From Kiloniellaceae bacterium (GTDB lineage Bacteria > Pseudomonadota > Alphaproteobacteria > Kiloniellales > Kiloniellaceae): a stretch of 61,531 nt of DNA. The position numbers and the translations under genes are program-made. Below, in pieces: positions 41,462-49,999 of this stretch. The notes beneath the pieces were generated by a model, which was not told where the DNA came from, made no database searches, and was given only the letters and a program-made list of their open reading frames with translations. The stretch lies in assembly GCA_009377535.1 (NCBI GenBank), contig WHTV01000015.1, forward strand, positions 1 to 61,531. The letters are read 5' to 3'. How positions within the stretch are numbered: the stretch's first letter is position 1; each line of letters starts with the position of its first letter.

Positions 41462-42606
41462 CCGCCGCCGGCCGGCTGACCGTCCAGGCCGTGGAGCGCC
41501 CGGCCGTCAGCGACGCCTTCCTCCGCCTGCCCTGGACCATCTACCGCGACGACCCCGCCTGGATCCCGCCGCTGCTGATGGAGCGGCGCGAGCACCTCGA
41601 CCCGCGCAAGAACCCCTTCTTCGAAACCGCCGAGACGCGCTTCTGGCTGGCGCTGCGCGACGGCCGGCCGGTCGGCCGTATCTCCGCCCAGGTCAATCGG
41701 GCCTATCTGGAAAAGCACCGTGACGCCACCGGCCACTTCGGCATGCTGGAGGCGGAGGACAGTGCCGAAACCTTCCAGGCGCTGCTGGGCGCGGCGGAAG
41801 ACTGGCTGCGCGCGCAGGCTATGCGGCGCGCGCTCGGCCCTTTCAACCTTTCCATCAACGAGGAATGCGGCCTGCTGGTCGACGGCTTCGAGCATCCGCC
41901 GTCGATGCTGATGGGCCACGCCAGGCCCTACTACGCGACGCGGCTGGAGGCGCTCGGCTATCGCAAGGCCAAGGACCTCATCTGCTATCACTACGACGCC
42001 GACCGCGAGCTGCCGCCCACCGTCGCCCATCTGCTCGGCAAGACGGCGCGGGCGGAGCGCCTGAAGGTCCGCCCGCTCGACTTCAGCCGCTACGAAGCCG
42101 ACCTCGCGACCATCATGGACATCTTCAACGATGCCTGGTCGGACAACTGGGGCTTTGTGCCGATGTCCCAAGCGGAGCTGCGCCACATGGCCAAGGCGCT
42201 GAAGCCCATCGTGCGGTCGCAGTCCATCGCCATCGCGGAGCTCGACGGCCAGCCGGTCGCCATGGCGATCGGCCTGCCCAACGTGAACGAGGCGATCGCC
42301 GACCTCGACGGCCGCCTGCTGCCCTTCGGCTGGGCGAAACTGCTGTGGCGCCTGAAGGTGAAGACGCCGAAGAGCGCGCGGGTGCCGCTGATGGGAGTGC
42401 GCAAGGCCTACCATGGCTCGCTGCTAGGGGCGGCACTGGCCATCGCCGTGATCGAGAGCATCTGGCGGGCGCAGAAGGCCATCGGCGTCGAGGGCGGTGA
42501 GCTCTCTTGGATTCTTGAGGACAATCTGCCGATGCGCCGCATGATCGAGCAGTTCGGTGGCGTGGCCTATAAGACCTATCGCGTCTACGAGCGCGGGCTC
42601 AGCTGA
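41458..42606 (+). CDS. GNAT-fold N-acyltransferase, YghO-like (bacterial ceramide synthase bCerS type)
   Basis: A 382-residue soluble protein with two GNAT-like halves. The sequence LPWTIYRDDPAWIPPLLMER, KNPFFETAETRFWLA and LGPFNLSINEECGLLVDGF follows the YghO family. In Caulobacter a protein of this family is the ceramide synthase that N-acylates the sphingoid base. It is translationally coupled both to the hydroxylase gene upstream (ATGA) and to a nucleotidyltransferase gene downstream (TGATG). The spt operon 10 kb away supports the role. No biochemical evidence is available. Confidence 0.72.
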   Translation: MTAAGRLTVQAVERPAVSDAFLRLPWTIYRDDPAWIPPLLMERREHLDPRKNPFFETAETRFWLALRDGRPVGRISAQVNRAYLEKHRDATGHFGMLEAEDSAETFQALLGAAEDWLRAQAMRRALGPFNLSINEECGLLVDGFEHPPSMLMGHARPYYATRLEALGYRKAKDLICYHYDADRELPPTVAHLLGKTARAERLKVRPLDFSRYEADLATIMDIFNDAWSDNWGFVPMSQAELRHMAKALKPIVRSQSIAIAELDGQPVAMAIGLPNVNEAIADLDGRLLPFGWAKLLWRLKVKTPKSARVPLMGVRKAYHGSLLGAALAIAVIESIWRAQKAIGVEGGELSWILEDNLPMRRMIEQFGGVAYKTYRVYERGLS

Positions 42607-43415
42607 TGGCTGGGGCGGCCTCTTCCGCGCAGCGGTTCACCGTGCTGGTGCTGGCGGGCGACCGCGGCCCGCAGGACCCGGTCTCGCAGGCCGCCGGGGT
42701 CGCCCATAAGTGCCTGGCACCGGTCGCCGGCCGGCCCATGCTGGAGCGCGTCATTGCCGCCCTGACGGCCAGCCCCTACGTGGATCGCATCGCCGTCTCC
42801 CTCAATGCCCCGGCGATCATTGACGAGTTGGCGGCGCTGGGGCCGCTGCGGGAGAGCGGCCGCCTACGCCCTCTGCAGGCGGCCGACTCGCCGAGCCGCA
42901 GCGTGCTGCGCGCGGTCGAGGAATTGGACGATCCCTTTCCGCTGCTGGTGACCACCGCCGATCATGCCCTGCTGACCCCGGCCATGGTCGACCATTTCTG
43001 CCGGGAAAGCCTGGCGTCGCGGGCGCAGGTCACCGCGGGCCTCACCGCTTCCGCCATCCTGCTGGCGCGCTACCCGCAATCGAGGCGCACCTATCTGGCG
43101 TTCCGCGAGGAACGCTACTCCGGCAGCAACCTCTTCGCCCTGATGGACCCGGCGGCGATGCGGCTGCCGGAACTCTGGCAGCGTGCCGAGCAGCAGCGCA
43201 AGAAACCCTGGCGGGTGGCCGCTGTCTTCGGGCCGCTGCTGCTGCTGGGCTATCTGCTGCGCTGCTTCACCCTGGACCAGGCCATGGCGCGCATCTCGGC
43301 GCGCCTCGGCGTGGCCGTGGCGGCGGTGAAGATGCCGATGGCCGAGGCGGCCATCGATGTGGACAAGGCCGAAGACCTTGCGCTGGCAGAGCAGATACTG
43401 GGAGAGCGGGCTTAG
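42606..43415 (+). CDS. MobA-like NTP transferase
   Basis: A 269-residue nucleotidyltransferase. N-terminal VLVLAGDRGPQDPVSQAAGVAHKCLAPV holds the GxG and Lys of the fold, followed by PFPLLVTTADHALLTPAMV with the metal-binding Asp. A predicted hydrophobic stretch (VFGPLLLLGYLLRCFTL) could anchor it to the membrane. It is coupled to the ceramide-synthase-like gene (TGATG). It may activate a polar headgroup as NDP- or CDP-alcohol, but molybdopterin or sugar substrates are not excluded. Confidence 0.72.
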   Translation: MAGAASSAQRFTVLVLAGDRGPQDPVSQAAGVAHKCLAPVAGRPMLERVIAALTASPYVDRIAVSLNAPAIIDELAALGPLRESGRLRPLQAADSPSRSVLRAVEELDDPFPLLVTTADHALLTPAMVDHFCRESLASRAQVTAGLTASAILLARYPQSRRTYLAFREERYSGSNLFALMDPAAMRLPELWQRAEQQRKKPWRVAAVFGPLLLLGYLLRCFTLDQAMARISARLGVAVAAVKMPMAEAAIDVDKAEDLALAEQILGERA

Positions 43416-44185
43416 GAGGATTCGGCAACGGCCAGGCTGTCGTCGTCGGCCGTCCGCCAGGAGGCGACCATGCGCTTGGCGGTCTGCACGTCGACCGGGT
43501 AGTCGACCTCGCACCAGGGGCTGCCGCTGATGGTGACGGCCTGGACGTCGATCTCCGGCGCCAGCGTGGCGATCACCGAGAGGTACCACTGGCGGATGGC
43601 GGCCGGGTCGAGCATGGCGGCCTCGAGCGCTGCGACGAATCGCCGCGGACCCTCGCCGCGGAAGTACAGCATGCCGATGGACTCGCCCTGCACGCGCTCC
43701 GGCGGCAGCTTCTTACCGATGTCGAGCAGGCGGCTGCCGGCGAGCTGCACCTTCATGTCGTCGTCGTCGTAGCGTTCCTTGTGGTCGACGGCGAGGCTGA
43801 TCGGCGCGGCCGGGCTGGCCAGCAGCGTCTGCAGCACCGGCAGGCTGAACAGGGTGTCGCTGTTCAGCAGCAGGAAGTCGCCCTCCATCTCATGGCGGGC
43901 CATCCAGCAGGTCGCCAGGTTGTCGGCGACGCCATAGAAGGGGTTGTAGACGGCGCGAAAGCCGGTTCCGGGACAGCGCCGGCCGAGCTGGGCCAGGCTG
44001 CGCTCGACGGCGGGCAGGTTGAAGCCGGCGAGGAAGACGATCTCCTCGATGCCGCACTCGACCAGCGAGGCGACCTGCCATTCCAGCAGGGACTTGCCGC
44101 CGATGTTGAGGAGAGCCTTGGGTTCCTCTTCGGTGAGCGGGAGCAGGCGCTTGCCTTGCCCGGCGCCGATAATCAGTGCTTTCAA
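43412..44185 (-). CDS. phosphocholine cytidylyltransferase-like NTP transferase
   Basis: A 257-residue soluble nucleotidyltransferase. It has MKALIIGAGQGKRLLPLT at the start, the Lys in PKALLNIGGKSLLEW, the metal Asp in DFLLLNSDTLF and a late SPWCEVDYPVDV. The family includes LicC and phospho-alcohol or phosphonate cytidylyltransferases as well as sugar nucleotidyltransferases. The conserved YNPFYGVADNLATCWMAR region is the LicC-like feature. It overlaps the convergent MobA-like gene by 4 nt. Confidence 0.78.
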   Translation of the reverse strand: MKALIIGAGQGKRLLPLTEEEPKALLNIGGKSLLEWQVASLVECGIEEIVFLAGFNLPAVERSLAQLGRRCPGTGFRAVYNPFYGVADNLATCWMARHEMEGDFLLLNSDTLFSLPVLQTLLASPAAPISLAVDHKERYDDDDMKVQLAGSRLLDIGKKLPPERVQGESIGMLYFRGEGPRRFVAALEAAMLDPAAIRQWYLSVIATLAPEIDVQAVTISGSPWCEVDYPVDVQTAKRMVASWRTADDDSLAVAESS

Positions 44186-44302
44186 AGCGCGTTAGAACCC
44201 CTGGTGGCGAAATAGGCTTTGACCCAGCCGGTCGTTTTGATCACATGTTCCTTGAGCTTCGTCAACCTTTGAGCTGCGGCCCTTGCGGTCGCACAACCCG
44301 CA

Positions 44303-45199
44303 ATGTTCAAGCTGGCCCATATCTCCGACCCGCATCTGGGCCCGCTGCCGCCGTTCCGGGTGGCCGAGCTGATGAACAAACGCTTCTTCGGCTACCTGTC
44401 GTGGGTGCGTCGGCGCCGCGCGCTGCATCGCCCCGAGGTGCTCACGGCCCTGGCCGAGGACATGGCGGATCTGGCCCCCGATCATCTGGTAGTTACCGGC
44501 GATCTCACCAATATCGCCCTGCCGGAAGAGTTCACGCAGGTCGGCCGCTGGCTGCAAGGCCTCGGTGCGCCCGAGGCTGTCACCGTGATCCCCGGCAACC
44601 ACGATGCCTACGTCGCCGTGCCCTGGGAAGCCTCTCTCGGCAAGTGGCAGGCGTTCATGAGCGGCGAGGGAGACGCCGTCGCGACCGGGCCGGAGAGCTT
44701 TCCCTTCGTGCGTTACCGCGCGCCGATTGCCATCATCGGCCTCAGTTCGGCTCAGCCGACGCCGCTGTTCTGCGCCCACGGCACCCTGGGCGAGATTCAG
44801 CTGCAGCGCCTCGGCCCGCTGCTGCGCCGCCTCGGCGAGGAGGGCTGGTTCCGCGTCGTGCTGCTGCACCATCCGCCCAGTCTCGGCAAGATCGTCTGGC
44901 GCAAGCGGCTGGTGGATGCTGTGCCGTTCCGCCGCGTCATCGAGGCGGCCGGCGCCGAGATGATCCTGCATGGCCACGACCACACCTTCGGCATCGAACA
45001 GATCGATACCGCCGGCGGGCCGGTCCCGGTCATCGGGGTGCCTTCGGCCTCGGCCGGCCATGACGGCAGGAAACCCCTGGCGCATTACCAGCTTTACGAC
45101 ATCGAGAAGGCGGGCAACGGCTGGCGCATCGAGGTCAACGCCCGCGGCTTCGACCCCGTGAGCGGTCGTTTCCGCGAAACGCGCTGCTACGCGCTATGA
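44303..45199 (+). CDS. calcineurin-like metallophosphoesterase
   Basis: A 298-residue cytoplasmic phosphoesterase. Metal ligands appear in order: AHISDPHLG (D-x-H, residue 9), VVTGDLTN, IPGNHDAY, LLHHPPS and LHGHDHTFG. Substrates range from cyclic nucleotides to UDP-diacylglucosamine or lipid phosphates. Its place between nucleotidyltransferase and Lpt genes makes a phospho-lipid or CDP-alcohol related role possible, as inference. The end overlaps the next gene by 6 nt. Confidence 0.85.
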   Translation: MFKLAHISDPHLGPLPPFRVAELMNKRFFGYLSWVRRRRALHRPEVLTALAEDMADLAPDHLVVTGDLTNIALPEEFTQVGRWLQGLGAPEAVTVIPGNHDAYVAVPWEASLGKWQAFMSGEGDAVATGPESFPFVRYRAPIAIIGLSSAQPTPLFCAHGTLGEIQLQRLGPLLRRLGEEGWFRVVLLHHPPSLGKIVWRKRLVDAVPFRRVIEAAGAEMILHGHDHTFGIEQIDTAGGPVPVIGVPSASAGHDGRKPLAHYQLYDIEKAGNGWRIEVNARGFDPVSGRFRETRCYAL

Positions 45200-45748
45200 G
45201 CGATCATCTCTGGCGTTGTTCTTCCCTTGCAGGTAGAGGACCGAGATCCGCAGGTCGACGGGGGCGCCGTCGATGGTGAAGAGGGTCTCTTCCTGCTCGG
45301 GCTTGCCGAAGCGGAAACCGGGATTGTTGGAGAAGCCGTAGCCCTCCGTCGGGATGCCGAGAAAGTCCTGATCGAACTTCTTGTTCCCATTCTCGTCGTG
45401 ATAGAGTGCGACCGTATAGCGGCCGGCAGAGGGGGCGTGCAGGCACAGCACGGTTTCGCCTGCACGGGCTTCCACGCGGATCCGGTCGAGGCGCGCACCG
45501 CTCTTCAGAAATGTCTCAGGATTATCGCCGTAAAGGACTGCTGTTATTAGGCCTTTTGAGCTTCTGACTCGCTCGACCGTGACCTGGATGCTGGCAGGTT
45601 CGGCGGCAGCGCAGGCCTCTTGCGGCGTCTCGGCACGCAGGGCCTGCAGGCCGCCGAGCAGCGCCAGGCAGAGGGCCGCCCCGGTCAGCGCGGGCAAGAA
45701 CCGCGGTGCCGCAAAGGGCGGATTCGAACTCGAGCGGGGCGCGATCAT
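45194..45748 (-). CDS. DUF2141 secreted protein
   Basis: A 184-residue protein with a hydrophobic N-terminal signal segment (LPALTGAALCLALLGGLQALRA) and a beta-rich domain with AVLYGDNPETFLKS and YTVALYHDENGNKKFDQDFLG, the DUF2141 pattern. Start MIAPRSSS was chosen because AAGGTGA lies about 6 nt upstream. It is likely periplasmic. The function is unknown. Confidence 0.78.
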   Translation of the reverse strand: MIAPRSSSNPPFAAPRFLPALTGAALCLALLGGLQALRAETPQEACAAAEPASIQVTVERVRSSKGLITAVLYGDNPETFLKSGARLDRIRVEARAGETVLCLHAPSAGRYTVALYHDENGNKKFDQDFLGIPTEGYGFSNNPGFRFGKPEQEETLFTIDGAPVDLRISVLYLQGKNNARDDRS

Positions 45749-45901
45749 CGCATCACCTTCGATTGATGCCGGAAAGCCGACACTTGACGGGACTGCAAGA
45801 CCATACGAGGAAGAGGCCGTGATCATCCCCGCCGCGCGGCATTGCCGACGGCCGGGGAGGGGCCCCACGTCAGCGTTGTCCCAGCGAGGTATGACCGTCC
45901 C

Positions 45902-46360
45902 GTGAGTTTGTCAAGCCAGCCCAATGCGACCATGACCAAGTTCGGCTACCCGGAAACGCGGGTCTGCGAGTACCCGCACTGGGTGGTCCTGCTGCGCCCG
46001 CACCAGCCCACGCTGGGCGCGTTGGTGCTGGCCTGCAAGGACCCCGCAGAGGCCTTCGGCGACATTTCCACCGAGGCCTTCGCCGAGCTGCAGCGGGTGA
46101 CAGGCGATATCGAGGCCGGCCTCAGCGCTTTCCGGCCCTACCAGAAGATCAACTACCTGATGCTGATGATGGTGGACCCCGACGTGCATTTCCACGTGCT
46201 GCCGCGCTATGCGGAGACCCAGAGCTTCGAGGGCGTGAGCTATCCCGACAAGGGCTGGCCGGCGGTGCCCGATCTGGGCGCCGGTGTCACACCTGACCCC
46301 GCGGCACGCGCCGCTCTGGTGGCGGCCCTGAAGGCCGCTTGGCCGGGTACCGGCAAGTAG
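45902..46360 (+). CDS. HIT-family protein
   Basis: A 152-residue histidine-triad nucleotide-binding protein. The triad region is DPDVHFHVLPRY, slightly short of the usual H-x-H-x-H. Other parts are VVLLRPHQPTLGALVLAC and INYLMLMMVD. A GTG start at 45902 was taken because NATMTKFGYP appears to be preceded by a conserved short head. An ATG at 45932 is the alternative. HIT proteins cleave nucleotide conjugates. It lies 42 bp upstream of lptF. Confidence 0.78.
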   Translation: MSLSSQPNATMTKFGYPETRVCEYPHWVVLLRPHQPTLGALVLACKDPAEAFGDISTEAFAELQRVTGDIEAGLSAFRPYQKINYLMLMMVDPDVHFHVLPRYAETQSFEGVSYPDKGWPAVPDLGAGVTPDPAARAALVAALKAAWPGTGK

Positions 46361-46402
46361 TCGGCAACGAGAGACGAAGAAGGACCGCCGGCGCGCCAGC
46401 CC

Positions 46403-47620
46403 ATGTCGACGATCAACTCCTACATCCTGCGACAGACCCTCGGGCCGCTTCTCGCCGCGATCGCGATCGCCCTGCTGGTCTTGCTGACCGAGCGCATGCT
46501 GCGGCTGCTCGATCTCGTGCTCGATACCGGCGGCGGCCTCACGGTGCTGCTGCAGATGCTGGCCTTCCTGGTGCCGCACTATATGGCGCTCGCCCTGCCG
46601 GCGGCCTTCTTCCTCGGCGTGCTGCTCGCCTTCGGAAGGCTGCATCAGAACCGCGAGCTCGATGCCCTCGGTTCGGCGGGCGTCGGCCTGCGCCGGCTGG
46701 TCTACCCCGTGCTGCTGCTGGCGCTGCTGCTGACGGCGATCTCCGCCGCCAACTTCGCCGTCGGCCAGCCCTACGCCCGCTACATCTATCGTGCTCTGGT
46801 GCGCGACGTCGCCGAGGCGGCGGCCAACGTCTACCTGCAGGAGCGCACCTTCATGGAGGTGAAGGGGGTCACCTTCATGGCCGAGCGCAGTTGGCGCGAC
46901 AGCCACGAATTCGCCGGCATCTTCATCTACGAGGAGAAGGAAAGCGGCGAAACCACGGCGCTGACGGCGCGGCGCGGCAGCCTCAACGCCGCGCCCCAGG
47001 GCGAGCAGTCGACCCTCTTCCTGCTGGACGGCGTGCGGCTCGAGGCAGCGCCGCCGCCCGCGGCCGGTGGCGAAGAGCCAAGCGGTGCCGGCGTGCTGAA
47101 GTTCGACCAGTTCCAGATTCCCATCGACCTGGCCGGCCAGAAGGCTTTCCGGCCGCGCGGTAACGACGAGCGGGAACTCACCTTGACGGAGCTCTGGCGC
47201 GACCGCGATGCGCCGCCGCCGGGCGTCAGCGGGACCGAGATGCTGGCGGAGTTCAACGACCGACTGGTGCGCAGCCTCTCCGTGCTCTTTCTGCCGTTCC
47301 TCGCGGTGCCCTTCGCCCTGGGATCGCGGCGGGCGCGCCAAACCTTCGGCATCGTCATCGGACTGCTGGTTCTGGTCGTCTACAATCAGATGCTCACCAT
47401 CGGCATGTCGCTGACCGCCATCGGTCGCGTTTCGCCGCTGGTCGGCCAGTGGCTGCCTTTCGTCATGCTGGCGGCCGGCAGCCTCTACCTGTTCTATCGC
47501 AGCGCCTACCTGGTGCCGCGCCACGGCCGTGGGCTGTGGTCGCCGCTTGCAGCGATCGAGAACCTGGTGCTGGCCTTGCGCGGCGGCGGCGGTCGGCTGA
47601 AGCGGCAGTATCCGGAATGA
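46403..47620 (+). CDS. lptF: LPS export ABC transporter permease LptF
   Basis: A 405-residue inner-membrane permease: three helices, a periplasmic beta-jellyroll region (about 120-275) and three more helices. The start YILRQTLGPLLAAIAIALLV and GRLHQNRELDALGSAGVG are typical of the YjgP/YjgQ family. With LptG and cytoplasmic LptB it lifts lipopolysaccharide from the inner membrane to the bridge. lptG follows after 10 bp. The location inside a sphingolipid locus is unusual. Confidence 0.88.
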   Translation: MSTINSYILRQTLGPLLAAIAIALLVLLTERMLRLLDLVLDTGGGLTVLLQMLAFLVPHYMALALPAAFFLGVLLAFGRLHQNRELDALGSAGVGLRRLVYPVLLLALLLTAISAANFAVGQPYARYIYRALVRDVAEAAANVYLQERTFMEVKGVTFMAERSWRDSHEFAGIFIYEEKESGETTALTARRGSLNAAPQGEQSTLFLLDGVRLEAAPPPAAGGEEPSGAGVLKFDQFQIPIDLAGQKAFRPRGNDERELTLTELWRDRDAPPPGVSGTEMLAEFNDRLVRSLSVLFLPFLAVPFALGSRRARQTFGIVIGLLVLVVYNQMLTIGMSLTAIGRVSPLVGQWLPFVMLAAGSLYLFYRSAYLVPRHGRGLWSPLAAIENLVLALRGGGGRLKRQYPE

Positions 47621-47630
47621 GCGTTTCCGC

Positions 47631-48710
47631 ATGACTGTGCTGGCGACTTACCTGACTCGCCTGCTGTTGGCGCGCTTCGCGCTGCTGCTGCTCGGATTGA
47701 CGGCCTTCCTGCTCGGCCTCGACCTGATGGTGAACGCCAACAGTCTGCTGCAGGCCGACGGCGTCGCGGCGTTGGGCCGCTACGCCTTTCTGCGCGCACC
47801 GGTCGTGGTTTCCGACCTCATCAAGATCGCCAGCCTGCTGGCCGGCCTGCTTACCTTCGCGGGACTCATCCGGCACGGCGAGCTGACGGCGATCTGGGGG
47901 TCCGGCGTCTCTCAGTTCGGTTTGTTCGTGCGTCTGCTGCCGGCCGCCGTGTTGCTGGGCGGCATTCAGTTCGTAGTCGACGACCGGGCGGTGCCGGCAA
48001 GCGTCGATGCACTGACCGAATGGGGCGTCGGCGACTACGAGAAGCGGCGGGCAGCGGGCAACAGCAAGAAGGTCACCTGGATCCACGTCGGCCACGACAT
48101 CATGCGGGTGCCGACGGCGAACATCGGCGATGCCAGTCTCAGCGATTTCACCGTCTTTCAACGCGATGCTCAGGGCAATCTGCTGGCCCGCCTGGACGTC
48201 GCCTCGGCACGCTATGCCGACGGTGCCTGGCAGCTCTCCGACATCGTCATCACCGGCGGCGACGGTCGTTCGCCTAGTCACGAAGCGGCGCGGGAGTGGC
48301 GCATCAGCCTCGACCCGGAGAGCTTCAGCCGCCTCAGCGCCCATCCGCGCAACCTGTCGTTCGATCAGACCCGGCGCTTCGCGGGCGGCGACGGGCAGGG
48401 CACCTGGGCCCCCTATCTCTACCAGACCTGGCTTTACGAAAAGGTGGCCGCCTGCCTGGTGCCGCTGCTGATGCTGTTGCTCACTGCCGCCCTCGCACAG
48501 CAGACCCAACGCTCCGGACATCTGGAGTTGCTGTTCCTCTTCGGCGCCGTCATCGGCTTCGCCTTCTTCATCTTCAACGGCGTCACCCTGGCCATGGGAG
48601 AGGTCGGGCTGCTGCCGCCGCTTTTCGCCAGCACCGTGCCGCTCATCGCCTTCACCGCCCTCGCGGGCAGCGTGATCTATTGGCACGAGTTGAAGCGGCG
48701 GCACGCCTGA
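47631..48710 (+). CDS. lptG: LPS export ABC transporter permease LptG
   Basis: A 359-residue partner of LptF with the same six-helix plus jellyroll layout. The sequence LADLIK-like VVSDLIKIASLLAGLLTFAGLI and GELTAIWGSGVSQ matches LptG. The periplasmic part runs from about residue 120 to 270 and the last helices end in YWHELKRRH. It forms a heterodimer with LptF. No lptB, lptC or lptD is in the window. The gap to the CDP-alcohol transferase gene is 125 bp. Confidence 0.88.
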   Translation: MTVLATYLTRLLLARFALLLLGLTAFLLGLDLMVNANSLLQADGVAALGRYAFLRAPVVVSDLIKIASLLAGLLTFAGLIRHGELTAIWGSGVSQFGLFVRLLPAAVLLGGIQFVVDDRAVPASVDALTEWGVGDYEKRRAAGNSKKVTWIHVGHDIMRVPTANIGDASLSDFTVFQRDAQGNLLARLDVASARYADGAWQLSDIVITGGDGRSPSHEAAREWRISLDPESFSRLSAHPRNLSFDQTRRFAGGDGQGTWAPYLYQTWLYEKVAACLVPLLMLLLTAALAQQTQRSGHLELLFLFGAVIGFAFFIFNGVTLAMGEVGLLPPLFASTVPLIAFTALAGSVIYWHELKRRHA

Positions 48711-48835
48711 CCTGGCTGCCAGCCGCTTCCTTGACAAGCCCCATGGGGTCCGATTAATGGAGCAATCGTTTCCCCGCCTGGGCCGGGCTGGTGGAAAAAG
48801 CCGCCACAGCCCCATGCCTGAAACAGTGAGTTCCC

Positions 48836-49999
48836 TTGCGCGCTGAAACCGAATTGCGGCCCTCCTTCGCCTGCATTCTCGGCGGTGACTCGCCCGAGGT
48901 CTGGGGCGACAGCGCTGCGGATCGGCTGCGCCGGGTCCTCGCGCGCGCCGGTGTCGCCGACTTCGTCGAGCCGGACGCTCTGTCGGCGCTGACCGGCCCG
49001 GTCGTCCTGCTGCGCGCCGACGCGGCGATCGACGCGCCGCTGCTGCAGGCCCTCTTGAAAACCCCCGGGACGGTCCTGCTGTCCAATGGCGATCCCGCCG
49101 GCCTGCCGCTGGCCGTCCACGCGCCCGCCGGGCTGGCCGGGGCGGCGGCCGAAGTCTTGCGGCCGGGCAATGCCGCCGCGCTGCCGGGCGGATTCCGGGC
49201 GGTCACGGCCGCCGACCTCGGCGCCTCCTACTGGCAGGCGCTGCGCAAGCGCGAGGAACCCTACGCCCTGGTGGTGCGCCCGGAGGCACTGAAGCGCATC
49301 GAGTGGCGCATGTTCATGGGCACCTACAAGGGCGCCACCGATCTGGTGACCAAGTGGCTCTGGCCGCGGCCGGCCTTTCACGCCACCAAGCTCTGCGCCC
49401 GCTTTGGCATCACGCCCAACCAGGTGACCGCGCTCAGCCTGCTGCTGGTGATCGCCGCCTTCTACTGGTTCTGGGAGGGCAACTGGATGGCCGGCCTGTT
49501 GGCCGCCTGGGGCATGACCTTCCTCGATACCGTCGACGGCAAGCTGGCACGCATCACCCTGACGTCCAGCAAGCTCGGCAACGTCTTCGATCACGGCATC
49601 GACCTCATCCATCCGCCGTTCTGGTACTGGGCCTGGGCCGTCGGTCTGCAGCAGAGCGGCCACACCCTCGACGAGACCGATCTGATCCTGATGCTGGCCG
49701 TCATCGTCGCCGGCTATGTGCTGCAACGGATCGTCGAAGGTATCGCGATCTGGCGTCTCGGCCTGGAAATCCACGTCTGGCGGCCCGTCGACACCTGGTT
49801 CCGCCTGGTCACCGCGCGGCGCAATCCCAACCTGCTGCTGCTGACGCTCTTCACGGCCGTCGCAAGGCCCGATCTCGGGTTCGCGGCGGTAGCGGTCTGG
49901 ACGGCGCTCTGCCTGCTGCTGCACGTCTTCCAACTGCTCCAGGGACTGGCCGCGGCGCGCCGCGGCAAGCTCAGGTCCTGGATGGCGGGGCCGGCGTGA
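48836..49999 (+). CDS. CDP-alcohol phosphatidyltransferase with extra N-terminal domain
   Basis: A 387-residue protein. The catalytic motif D-x2-D-G-x2-A-R-x8-G-x3-D-x3-D begins near residue 230 (MTFLDTVDGKLARI) and is complete, inside six helices. The first ~150 residues are not part of that fold. They contain ACILGGDSPEVWGD and PVVLLRADAAIDAPLLQALL, looking like a worn nucleotidyltransferase domain as in inositol-phosphate fusion enzymes. The start is TTG. The stop overlaps the GTG of the kinase gene (GTGA). It probably attaches an alcohol headgroup to a CDP-lipid, or the reverse. Confidence 0.82.
   Translation: MRAETELRPSFACILGGDSPEVWGDSAADRLRRVLARAGVADFVEPDALSALTGPVVLLRADAAIDAPLLQALLKTPGTVLLSNGDPAGLPLAVHAPAGLAGAAAEVLRPGNAAALPGGFRAVTAADLGASYWQALRKREEPYALVVRPEALKRIEWRMFMGTYKGATDLVTKWLWPRPAFHATKLCARFGITPNQVTALSLLLVIAAFYWFWEGNWMAGLLAAWGMTFLDTVDGKLARITLTSSKLGNVFDHGIDLIHPPFWYWAWAVGLQQSGHTLDETDLILMLAVIVAGYVLQRIVEGIAIWRLGLEIHVWRPVDTWFRLVTARRNPNLLLLTLFTAVARPDLGFAAVAVWTALCLLLHVFQLLQGLAAARRGKLRSWMAGPA

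Noticed and set aside
40981-42606. 541-residue reading of the YghO-like protein
   Set aside because: The first 159 residues are an alternate frame of the hydroxylase gene. The ATG at 41458 in the ATGA overlap is the sensible start.
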